Assembly (NCBI GenBank): GCA_932294295.1
Contig: OW028583.1
Span: 1,143,501-1,207,500 of the forward strand
Origin: Alitta virens
Lineage: Eukaryota; Annelida; Polychaeta; Phyllodocida; Nereididae
Length of the DNA stretch: 64,000 nucleotides
Direction: 5' to 3'
The notes under the pieces were generated by a model. That model was not told where the DNA came from. It ran no database searches and saw only the letters and a program-made list of their open reading frames with translations. Numbering within the stretch: position 1 is the stretch's first letter; the number at the start of each line of letters is the position of its first letter. Position numbers and translations under genes: made by a program. This document shows, one piece after another, positions 59,201-64,000 of this stretch.

Positions 59201-61777
59201 GTTATTGTGTCAGCAGAGTATGTCCATTACGCAATTGGAAGACTCTAAACCCCATATACATAACACCATAAACAGTCAACAGAATTACCATGACGTCAAT
59301 AGGCTTATGACAGCACCAGGGATCGAAATAAGTCGAGAACGATTGTTCAGGTTACATGGAGGTTACAATAATTTTTTTCTTCACGAGAACGGCCACCGCT
59401 TGCGACAAAATGTGTCAAATTATTTGATCACAACATGCAGTTGCCGTTAGGGGCGGTTACCACATCAATATTTAGGGTAACCAGAAAGCGGGTTACCATC
59501 GTTGAACCTTATTTCGATCCCTGCAGCACCCAACCCTTTATGACATAGGCGCTGTACCTGAATGAATGCCTGTTTGCTCATTCTCTGTCTCTGCTTTGTC
59601 CACTGCATGGCCATCCTGTGTTTTTCCGTCTCCATCTGCCTCCGTCTCTCCTCCAGCTGCATCCGAAGATTTATCAGCTCCGTTGTCAACGGCTGCTCTC
59701 CCGCATCACCTAAGAGGATGCAAAATATATCATCAGAATTTGGTGTATTTGTAGTAATGTTAATTATTAATTTGTCCAATTCAAGATGTAATGATGAGAT
59801 GATAAGGCTGCTTGGGAGTCCAGCCATGTTACACATTTACCCCATGGGTGGGGTCTTTTACTTGTCTCAGCATAGACACTGAGTAAAAGGCACCTCTAAT
59901 TTAATGTCTCATGTGATCGACATCCGGCTGCTGGATGTAGCTCATTAAGCAAAGAGTGCCTGGGCCGGGGATTGAACCTCGGACCTTCAGCAGAGCTGCA
60001 TCTCACAGTGGTCGTAATATAATGTAATGTAAAGTATTGTATTGTTTTGCTTTGTCGCAATGCTACTGTCTGAAGCATAGTCAGTTTATGCCACCTGATG
60101 CGATCAGTAGATGTAATGATGAGATGATAAAGCTTCTTGGAGTCCAAAAATACATATCTATCCCATGGGGGTGTATGTTAAACACAGAATGATTTTTCTT
60201 ATTGTTTATTGAATGGATGATAATGTTTGTCTACGAGGGTTTACCCTTTAGACTTAAGAATTTAAAGAATATAATTCTGTTGCGATTTTACGTGTTAACT
60301 GAAAACTTTTTCATACCTTCTCGGGGATTGTCACTGTTATTAGATTTCAGCGCACTCTCTTGCCAAGTGGTCTGGTTCGGTAAAGCTGCAAACGTTGTCT
60401 TCTTCTGCCCTTTCATGGCGCCACTAGTACCATCGCCTTTGAGCGCCCCCTTTTTGGGACTCTGGTATAATATTGGCGATACTTCTCCGCTGTCTTTTTG
60501 CTTTTTGATTTGAGCAAAACTAGTTTTAGGGCTCGGTCTTTCACCTGATGATGCATTACTCGATGAAGATGCCTGGAATATAAGAGAATCAGGGCGCTGG
60601 GGATTGCTTTCTTCGTCCAAATTTAAGTAGAATGCCTCACCGTTCGATCTTCTGTCCCCAACCTGAGCCTCCCCCTGGAGTTAATCATAAGTACTAAATT
60701 ATAAATGACTTACCCAGAAGTGCATCTTGTCAATATTTAATACACAATCCTAAGTGCTAATTTACTACAAAAGACTGCTAACAGCTTAACGATTTCATAC
60801 GTTCAAGTTGGAATTTGCAAAAATACCGACGTACTTTGTACGAGTTAAATAAGTATATAAAGACACACAAAAATTGCTTTGGACATGTATGGCCCCAACG
60901 TATATCTTACATTGCGGATGATCATGTTGCCTGTTTCTAAACTAGTGTCGTGGAGTGCTCCGTTGCAATACAGTGAGGTTGTATTACTGTGTTCTTTACC
61001 ACTAGATGGCGTACAGTGACTGACAGGTGCTGCCATCTGTTGCAACTTTGCAACAATGTCGCCAGGCAAACTTCAATAGACTAGCCCATGATTTGTAGGT
61101 GCTCATTGAAATACAACCTCAAGGTAATACAAAGGAGCACTCCATAGTTTTTAAGTATGGCAGGCAAATTTCACAAAAAAATACCAGCCGATTTTCAACT
61201 TAAGTAAGGTGACACTTAGCAACAACAAATTAATATTAATACAGTTAAAGGTAGCTTTTATAAAAGTGAAACAAGACCACAGAAGAAATCAGAATTATCC
61301 AATCGATGCATGTTCAATTTTTATAAGAATATTAGTGCGACAGACTGTGGACGTGCCCCGACATATTGCATATATCTGGAGACAATTTTAGTAATGGAGG
61401 CAAGCGATGTAAGCACAGCTTACAGGTCTTATGGCACAAGGCGGTAACACCTCAGACAGATATATTACATTAGTAATGAAGAAAAAAAAAAGAATCGCCA
61501 AAAAATGGAGAACAGAAATCACTTAATTAGTATCGGTAACCTTAATGCGAGATTCTATTGTAAAACAAACGACAGAAAATTATGCAAATTACCAATTATG
61601 CAATTTATGCAAATCAACCTAATTAACATTCGTGGGTACCTGGGAATTTTTTCGCTCATTCATTTGCATAATCAGGGAGGACTGATTATCAAATATGTCG
61701 GAATCAATTATGGGAATCCCTCGAGCAAAAGCATCTTCTCTGGAAGTTGGCTGATCGTGCAAGATGAAACTCGTTCT
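44133..61777 (-). CDS. CAMSAP: CAMSAP microtubule minus-end binding protein, 14 exons, N-terminus beyond window
   Basis: Exons: 61640-61777, 60317-60674, 59558-59709, 58659-58789, 56288-57870, 55445-55581, 55202-55329, 50587-50747, 50369-50491, 47997-48152, 47097-47300, 45587-45705, 45058-45221, 44133-44271. Phases agree throughout: 1230 codons plus TAA. CAMSAP/Patronin proteins bind and stabilise free microtubule minus ends through the CKK domain. Visible here: a conserved helical block (about 170-216), a long Arg/Glu coiled coil (about 232-330), a Pro/Gly/Gln/Tyr-rich region, the family motif GFFVSFEIESPSPRKSKP (about 750-767), a second coiled coil (about 834-905), a Ser/Thr-rich linker, and the CKK domain (1091-1230). 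The N-terminal CH domain must lie right of the window, past the DIRS element. Which vertebrate paralogue is closest (CAMSAP1, 2 or 3) cannot be told; an invertebrate probably has one. Confidence 0.93.
44458..44773. mobile_element. AGTGCAGTATAGCGGACCC MITE, copy 6
   Basis: agtgcagtatagcggaccca at the left, tgggtccgctatactgcact at the right. gatcata is duplicated on both sides (44450-44456, 44774-44780). It lies in the intron before the last CAMSAP exon. Confidence 0.92.
45058..45221 (-). CDS. CAMSAP: CAMSAP exon, CKK domain part 2
   Basis: EVAKCDAKHFLVLFRDHGQQ, then FRSIYAFNPETEEISKISGN and GPKSITNGMVERFYK. Core of the CKK barrel, strongly conserved (FLxLFRDxGxQFRxxYxxxPETEEI). Confidence 0.96.
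45310..45520. mobile_element. Poly-G/poly-C inverted-repeat element, copy D (left end lost)
   Basis: Interior like the other copies: a G run, gaccagtattttcttaatat, aagaaccagatatcggggtg, aatcttcaggtct, a C run, and ttttttaaatgcag. The agggctgttcc end is absent at the left. Confidence 0.75.
45587..45705 (-). CDS. CAMSAP: CAMSAP exon, CKK domain part 1
   Basis: GPKLFVKPSQKSNRNIISNA, then LCHCCLAGIVNTDLKNKMLE. Start of the CKK domain (pattern GPKLFxxPxxKSNxxIIxNAxxHCCLAGxVN), which binds the intradimer site at microtubule minus ends. Confidence 0.95.
47097..47300 (-). CDS. CAMSAP: CAMSAP exon, Ser/Thr-rich linker with GGSxTSL repeats
   Basis: RSLPLSSRLLSGSVSSLATT, then YGGSTTSLVSKAYGGSMTSL and SAKHSASTTNLSSRSGSNG. 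Repeated (G)GSxTSL units suggest a phosphorylated or end-binding linker before CKK. Phase 1 at both ends. Confidence 0.85.
47997..48152 (-). CDS. CAMSAP: CAMSAP exon, Ser/Ala-rich linker
   Basis: GWAKSPYSWRATASNSLGRN, then FSGKRASPAAVGEGDSNSLT. Length 156, phase 1 at both ends, so it can be skipped in frame. The acceptor is preceded by a TGACCT-rich tract that doubles as nuclear-receptor-like half-sites on the other strand. Confidence 0.78.
48160..48183 (+). promoter_or_regulatory. Cluster of AGGTCA half-sites, including a perfect DR1
   Basis: Reads AGGTCAAGGTCAGGTCAAAG and GTCA. aggtcaaaggtca (48171-48183) is a perfect direct repeat with one spacer (DR1: RXR/HNF4/PPAR-type). tcaaggtca (48163-48171) is a perfect extended half-site (NR5A/ERR-type). 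On the minus strand the same bases form the pyrimidine-containing tract before a CAMSAP acceptor, so it may be only a splice signal. Confidence 0.35.
49474..49496. repeat. (AT)n microsatellite
   Basis: Alternating AT run in a CAMSAP intron. Confidence 0.9.
50369..50491 (-). CDS. CAMSAP: CAMSAP exon, Ser-rich linker
   Basis: KKITRPHSQPPSPAVVAATT, then DDKHSVSSQSHSSQEDLSAK. Phase 1 at both ends, as in the next two exons. Cassette-like use is possible. Confidence 0.83.
50587..50747 (-). CDS. CAMSAP: CAMSAP exon, end of second coiled coil
   Basis: AKQEQSEQKKADDKARRDQI, then FQQYLAKKAEREISEEES. The IFxQYLxKKA motif is conserved in CAMSAPs. The intron on the 5' side is 4.5 kb. Confidence 0.9.
50820..51520. 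repeat. Composite of CACAGGGGGAGCT-type dispersed repeats
   Basis: Recurring pieces such as ctaacagggggagatccata, ccaacagggggagctgcaca, catcaatgcactcaatgacc and (inverted) cagctccctctgctggctga. At least four partial copies in both orientations within a CAMSAP intron. Family unknown. Confidence 0.6.
51600..51770 (+). repeat. TGACGTCA-rich dispersed repeat, copy 3
   Basis: accacaagaggtcactgaca, tttgatgacgtcatctatat, gtagtgacgtcatcttattg, and tactttttctccccatcgtg. Very close to 13405-13560. Confidence 0.82.
51980..52140 (-). repeat. TGACGTCA-rich dispersed repeat, copy 4 (inverted)
   Basis: cagagggcgctgcaaagcga, aaatagatgacatcatcaaa, gcaagtgacctctggtgtca. Inverted relative to copy 3, about 210 bases away, which makes a potential large hairpin. 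Confidence 0.78.
52196..52285 (+). repeat. SINE-like dispersed repeat fragment
   Basis: tatctatggggtaaatgtat, tggtgcggactccaaatcta, catctgcctctgatagctgg. Same family as 646-772. Confidence 0.65.
52353..52552. mobile_element. Foldback element, copy without minisatellite
   Basis: acagtaactgacagtgaaga ... gacgacgaccaggggcagat ... caatctgaca at the left, and the inverse (tgtcaggcagaatgttttgg ... tccgcccctggttgtcgtta ... aaattcactgtcagatattg) at the right. The arms pair over most of about 90 bases; the best-preserved hairpin of the family. Confidence 0.82.
53103..53358. mobile_element. Poly-G/poly-C inverted-repeat element, copy E
   Basis: agggctgttccatttaaaaa at the left, ttttcttaaatggaaca at the right. 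Four G runs (up to about 17), then a C run of about 17. Interior tgtccagtattttctcaata and aaaaaccagatatcaagg as in the other copies. Confidence 0.88.
54023..54126. repeat. Small palindromic dispersed repeat, copy 3 (inverted)
   Basis: catggccaaatgtgccacgt, gcattttccatgagaaggat, aaacgcatgggttttgccta, aaaaccatgcgt. Reverse orientation to 3716 and 7732. Confidence 0.65.
55202..55329 (-). CDS. CAMSAP: CAMSAP exon, second coiled coil
   Basis: QDEIDFEKKRQKVLEMQIKR, then REEQEKKKAKLEADRLKKSE MER. Matches the Lys/Arg/Glu-rich helix of the family. Confidence 0.9.
55445..55581 (-). CDS. CAMSAP: CAMSAP exon, linker
   Basis: APDLSDLIEPERACNVMSAA, then PPTSPPRPAPEPTPAVRFVI DAEGPT. Pro-rich linker between the large exon and the second coiled coil. 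Phase 0 donor. Confidence 0.85.
56288..57870 (-). CDS. CAMSAP: CAMSAP large exon: coiled coil, Pro/Gly/Gln-rich region, GFFVSF motif
   Basis: 528 codons. First about 100 residues of almost pure Arg/Glu/Lys coiled coil, then a helix (LDRLNTSLNELQGEIMRLSL). Then two copies of MRTSGGYN and a long Pro/Gly/Tyr/Gln/Met-rich stretch (PPGYPHPYMPPGQ...). Then a His/Ser-rich piece and the family motif KGFFVSFEIESPSPRKSKP. The low-complexity part is lineage-specific; the motif at the end is conserved. The minus frame runs past the donor for about 60 more codons in the intron, which I do not count as coding. Confidence 0.93.
58046..58365 (+). repeat. Dispersed repeat of about 315 bases, copy 2
   Basis: taggggattttcacgaaaag, tatttccaccaggtggctac, aaaaagttcccgcccttgat, tatgtccagctgaattcagg. 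Alike over the whole length to 14946-15265. In a CAMSAP intron. Confidence 0.85.
58659..58789 (-). CDS. CAMSAP: CAMSAP exon, start of first coiled coil
   Basis: VITKKDDGSEGEPNMEAAAE, then AQHQKDAERKRKEDEERKKL EEKR. A charged coiled coil begins, continuing into the next exon. Confidence 0.88.
59020..59200 (+). mobile_element. tRNA-derived SINE, second family
   Basis: A head with an A-box-like tgacctagtggttaactcat, then gtaaatgggtacttggctac, and a body with cgctgggcgtaagctcccca. Ends in cctaaggtgcaattttg. The B box is not clear. No target duplication recognised. Confidence 0.55.
59558..59709 (-). CDS. CAMSAP: CAMSAP exon, conserved helical block
   Basis: TELINLRMQLEERRRQMETE, then KHRMAMQWTKQRQRMSKQAF IQ. 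Matches the highly conserved CAMSAP block (RxxIExxKRxIExxxxxxRQRxGKxAFLQV). Together with CKK it identifies the gene. Confidence 0.93.
59760..60010 (-). mobile_element. tRNA-derived SINE, third family (source of the 'ccaagcagccttatcat' fragments)
   Basis: On the minus strand: GAGATGCAGCTCTGCTGAAG, then a B-box-like GGTTCAATCCCCGG and GCTACATCCAGCAGCCGGAT. Then ATGCTGAGACAAGTAAAAGA, the segment CCCACCCATGGGGTAAATGT, and AAGCAGCCTTATCATCTCAT near the 3' end. The same 3' half recurs at 60108-60180 and elsewhere in the window. Confidence 0.7.
60108..60180 (-). repeat. SINE 3'-end fragment (third family)
   Basis: tagatgtaatgatgagatga, taaagcttcttggagtccaa, ctatcccatgggggtgta. A truncated copy, right next to 59760-60010 and in the same orientation. 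Confidence 0.65.
60317..60674 (-). CDS. CAMSAP: CAMSAP exon, Ser-rich linker
   Basis: EAFYLNLDEESNPQRPDSLI, FQASSSSNASSGERPSPKTS, then a Lys/Ser-rich stretch with TTFAALPNQTTWQ. The upstream border is uncertain: the acceptor CTCCAG|GGGGAG (60674) fits phase 0 and the T-rich tract, but a second AG 12 bases later would keep the frame. Confidence 0.75.
60950..61055 (-). repeat. Short dispersed repeat, copy 2
   Basis: gtgctccgttgcaatacagt, gaggttgtattactgtgttc, ccactagatggcgtacagtg, actgacaggtgctgccatct. Reverse complement of 22258-22350. Confidence 0.82.
61640..61777 (-). CDS. CAMSAP: CAMSAP exon (first in window)
   Basis: RTSFILHDQPTSREDAFARG, then IPIIDSDIFDNQSSLIMQMN ERKNSQ. Good acceptor and donor, phase 0 at both ends. 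TSFxLH is a short conserved motif in CAMSAP linkers. Assigned mostly by phase, strand and position. Confidence 0.7.
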
Positions 61778-61997
61778 CTGTAATTTCGTATCGAATGGAC
61801 AAATATGAACTCGGGACAACATGGACAAATGAATTGATATGAAGCTTGAGAATCAAAATCAAAAATTGAAGGACGAGCAGAAACTACGACCAACTTTCAT
61901 CAGTCTAGAATTTCACAGACACACAGGTGCGATTTCTTGTGATTAAGAATAAGCAAAAATAAATTTTTTTTTTTTTTATATATAAACAGATAAATTT

Positions 61998-62333
61998 AAG
62001 GTCCTCCCCCCCAGGGGGATAGGACCTATCTCTGTGAGCTTATAGCCCACAGACCTATTGTCACGCTTAATAGAGCGTGACAATGATTAGCAGTGCTATT
62101 CCTCTCCTAATAGCTGTGAACGGCTGAGTTTAAAGTATTAAAAAAGGTGTTCCCGCCCTTCTGACCACGTGACCGTGTCCACGGTCATGCGCGAGAGTGC
62201 GCGAGATATCATTCCTCTATCAGACGTCCTATAATTCCAGATCTGAGGGGAGGTGGGTGGGAAAATCTGGTAATAGGTCTGTGGGCTATAAGCTCACAGA
62301 GATAGGTCCTATCCCCCTGGGGGGGAGGACCTT
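61998..62333. repeat. 62-base perfect inverted repeat of the DIRS terminus
   Basis: Arms 61998-62059 and 62272-62333, apparently identical after reverse complement (aaggtcctccccccc..., cagacctatt). Loop of 212 bases with a gaccacgtgacc E-box and gcgcgagagtgcgcgag. In DIRS elements such repeats are the inverted terminal repeat and the internal complementary region used as template for circular DNA. Confidence 0.88.
62045..62096. repeat. 52-base direct repeat, copy 1, with 11-bp-stem hairpin
   Basis: gcccacagacctattgtcac to gattagcagtgc. Contains the perfect hairpin attgtcacgct-taatag-agcgtgacaat (62057-62084). The second copy is 62351-62402. Confidence 0.92.
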
Positions 62334-62350
62334 AACTCTATGTCGCTTAA

Positions 62351-62402
62351 GCCCACAGACCTATTGTCACGCTTAATAGAGCGTGACAATGATTAGCAGT
62401 GC
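62351..62402. repeat. 52-base direct repeat, copy 2, with 11-bp-stem hairpin
   Basis: Identical to 62045-62096; hairpin at 62363-62390. It lies just outside the second arm of the inverted repeat, so copy 1 partly overlaps the inverted arm and copy 2 does not. Confidence 0.92.
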
Positions 62403-62780
62403 AGATTCCCAAAGTGGAGGAGGGAGAGCCTAAGGCTGTATCCTTCCAGGATTAAAATTGTGGTAAAGGGCGAGATAAAACAGAGTGGCAGCGTATGACC
62501 TGTGGGACCTGGTATCAGGGTGAAGGTCGCGGCTACTCACTCAACTGTACTCTATGACCCCTCCTTGTTGAGGATTCTCAGTTGAAGGGATCAAGAGACA
62601 GTATAATATAACTGATGGAAGGTTGTAAATTGTCCTTCCTTCAGTTTAACATTGTGTAACCTGTATGATTTATAGCTGATCATAAGCAGGTTGCCACAAA
62701 AAATCCAAGCTAAAAAAGCCCCAAAAGGGGATAGTAATAAAAGCTGGAGGACTTAATTAGGGACAAGTGGCCATGGAGTC

Positions 62781-63959
62781 TTAGAACTTGGAGATCTGTT
62801 TCCTGGCCACTATTGGGTGCATGCGGTGTTGTCCATCCGGTTGCAGCCTTATATCCGCTAGGTAAAATGTGGTGAATGTAGAGTGATTGCTCCAGGTGCC
62901 TGCCTGGATTATCTCCTCTACTGAGTGGGCACCTCCATGAAAAGCCCATGAAGTGCTCATTCTTCGTACTTGGTGTGCTGTAACGTGAATATCTGGACGA
63001 TGCTGATGAGTGAATCGGACACAGGCCTTTATCCAGGAGGCGATAGTCTGAGAGGACGGATGTCCTTCGCCTCTAACCTTACGGAACAGTCTGGTCTTGG
63101 GTGATGAGCCACCTGTGAAGTCCAAGTACTTCCTGACCATGCGTACTGGGCATAGGAGCCTGTCCTCTGTATCCCGGCCTGAGAAAGGTTCTAGGGCTGG
63201 GATGAAAAATGGAGTTGGGTTCATTCCAGGGATTGAGGTCTTGGCTAAGAACCCTGGGATCGTTCTCATGAACATGCCTTCCTGGGAGAAGATGAGATCT
63301 CGTGGGTCGCGTGAGAACGCCTGTATCTCGCTGCGCCTGCTAGAAGATGCTAAAGCAAGTAGAAAAACAGTTTTCCAGGTGCTCCTCATTCTGTTAGCCT
63401 GGGAGTCCCATCTAGGAGGTTCAAAGGTTTCCGATCTGAGGCACCGGAGTACCCTGGATAGGTCCCACTCTGGGACGCGAGGTCGTTCTGGTGTACGCGA
63501 CGTAGTGAACGACTTAATCAGCTTAGAGAGGTAGGGATGCAGGGACACTGGTATCCCATCGATGGAACCCAAGGTGGAGGCAATTGAAGACCTATAGTTG
63601 GCGATCGTCTTGGGGGCCAGTTTCTTTACTTCAAAAAGGTAGACCAAGAAGTCTGCTAGTTGCTGAACAGAGGCTTCGGTTGGATCAATATCTCTCTCTG
63701 TGCACCAGGTGTAAAAGGCATTCCAGTGAGACTGATATAGTCGGAGAGATGATGCCCTCTGGGAAGTTGCGGCGTATCGTGCAACTGTGCCAGAAAATCC
63801 ATCCTGTCGGATTCTATCCCTGAGAGTGGCCACACGTGAATGTTTAGTAGTCCCGGGTTTTGATGATAAATGTTCGACGTTGGCTGCTTGAGAAGCTGCC
63901 GCCACTGTGGAATTGCTAGTGGGAAGTCGTACAGTAGGTTTATGATTTCTGGGAACCAT
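62781..63959 (-). CDS. DIRS-like tyrosine recombinase (integrase of the element)
   Basis: 392 residues, intact. It joins circular element DNA into the genome without target duplication. The N-terminal half has the SAM-like core-binding part (SQRASSLRLYQSHWNAFYTW, then KLAPKTIANYRSSI). The catalytic half shows Arg at 208-209 (SSSRRSEI), the HxxR box as H329-R332 (AHQVRR), Trp356 and the nucleophile Tyr366 (TTFYLADI). This is the R-H-R-Y set of the phage-integrase/XerD superfamily. The start at 63959 is the first Met of the frame; the frame overlaps the RT/RNase H tail by about 300 bases, as usual in DIRS. The lack of stops suggests a young copy. Confidence 0.88.
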   Translation of the reverse strand: MVPRNHKPTVRLPTSNSTVAAASQAANVEHLSSKPGTTKHSRVATLRDRIRQDGFSGTVARYAATSQRASSLRLYQSHWNAFYTWCTERDIDPTEASVQQLADFLVYLFEVKKLAPKTIANYRSSIASTLGSIDGIPVSLHPYLSKLIKSFTTSRTPERPRVPEWDLSRVLRCLRSETFEPPRWDSQANRMRSTWKTVFLLALASSSRRSEIQAFSRDPRDLIFSQEGMFMRTIPGFLAKTSIPGMNPTPFFIPALEPFSGRDTEDRLLCPVRMVRKYLDFTGGSSPKTRLFRKVRGEGHPSSQTIASWIKACVRFTHQHRPDIHVTAHQVRRMSTSWAFHGGAHSVEEIIQAGTWSNHSTFTTFYLADIRLQPDGQHRMHPIVARKQISKF

Positions 63960-64000
63960 GTCTGGTTCGGCCAGAACGGTGCTATCAGGAGCAACTTCAT
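63656..64000 (-). CDS. DIRS-like RT/RNase H polyprotein, C-terminal tail (partial)
   Basis: Open from the right edge to a stop at 63656, in a frame different from the recombinase. Starts LLLIAPFWPNQTWFPEIINL, followed by WRQLLKQ and LLNIHVWPLSG. This is the typical ending of DIRS pol proteins after RNase H (LIAPxWPxQxWFxxLxxL ... LxxxxWxLSG). The catalytic domains are outside the window. Confidence 0.78.
   Translation of the reverse strand: MKLLLIAPFWPNQTWFPEIINLLYDFPLAIPQWRQLLKQPTSNIYHQNPGLLNIHVWPLSGIESDRMDFLAQLHDTPQLPRGHHLSDYISLTGMPFTPGAQREILIQPKPLFSN

Larger units (their letters stand above)
61998..64000 (-). mobile_element. DIRS-like tyrosine-recombinase retrotransposon, 3' part (runs off right edge)
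   Basis: Minus-strand element. Order from its 3' end: a terminal region with a 62-base inverted repeat and a 52-base direct repeat (61998-62402), a spacer, the tyrosine recombinase ORF (62781-63959), and the tail of an overlapping frame (63656-64000) that looks like the end of RT/RNase H. DIRS elements have this gene order, lack an integrase, and carry inverted terminal and internal complementary repeats. The 5' part is outside the window. If CAMSAP continues to the right, the element is in its intron, in the same orientation. Confidence 0.85.

Noticed and set aside
61708..61893. Alternative minus-strand frame over the first visible CAMSAP exon
   Set aside because: Its phase does not join to the next exon; the other frame does, with phase 0 at both ends.

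Overview
The window is nuclear DNA from an animal. It holds intron-rich protein genes with GT-AG splice sites, an AT-rich non-coding background, tRNA-derived SINEs, inverted-repeat (MITE-like) elements and a DIRS-type retrotransposon. The genes are bilaterian. The repeat content, and a ZMYND8 and TRAM that are clearly diverged from the vertebrate proteins, suggest an invertebrate (marine deuterostome or lophotrochozoan). The sequence alone does not let me name the species.

Three genes lie head to tail, all on the minus strand. (1) ZMYND8, from about 26 kb down past the left edge, is a chromatin reader with PHD, bromodomain, PWWP and MYND modules. I could chain 25 coding exons in phase, from the initiator ATG at 26038 to an open last exon at position 1 (1440 codons; the C-terminus is outside the window). 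(2) TRAM1, 39701 to 31589, is complete: 11 coding exons and 385 residues. It is the ER membrane protein that accompanies the Sec61 translocon. (3) A CAMSAP (microtubule minus-end binding protein), 61777 to 44133, has 14 in-phase exons and 1230 residues. These include the coiled coils, the conserved motif near the end of the large exon and the complete C-terminal CKK domain. The N-terminal CH domain lies beyond the right edge.

Between 61.99 kb and the right edge is the 3' part of a DIRS-like retrotransposon on the minus strand: a tyrosine recombinase ORF, the tail of an overlapping RT/RNase H frame, and a terminal region of inverted and direct repeats. If CAMSAP continues to the right, this element sits inside one of its introns.

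The remaining DNA (introns, the spacer 27.1-31.6 kb and the spacer 39.8-44.1 kb) is mostly AT-rich and without genes, but it is full of repeats. There are six copies of a roughly 300-bp terminal-inverted-repeat element with 8-bp target duplications. There are five copies of a second inverted-repeat family whose interior is poly-G/poly-C. A long foldback family carries an expandable 20-bp minisatellite. A family is rich in TGACGTCA palindromes. Also present are several SINEs, two with clear target-site duplications, a 5'-truncated LINE and many micro- and minisatellites.

The three genes share no pathway. They act at chromatin, the ER membrane and microtubule minus ends, and I see no operon-like logic. 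I found no convincing unknown gene system. The most interesting unexplained material is the repeat families, a copy of a ZMYND8 coding repeat inside a ZMYND8 intron, and a scatter of RFX X-box-like motifs.
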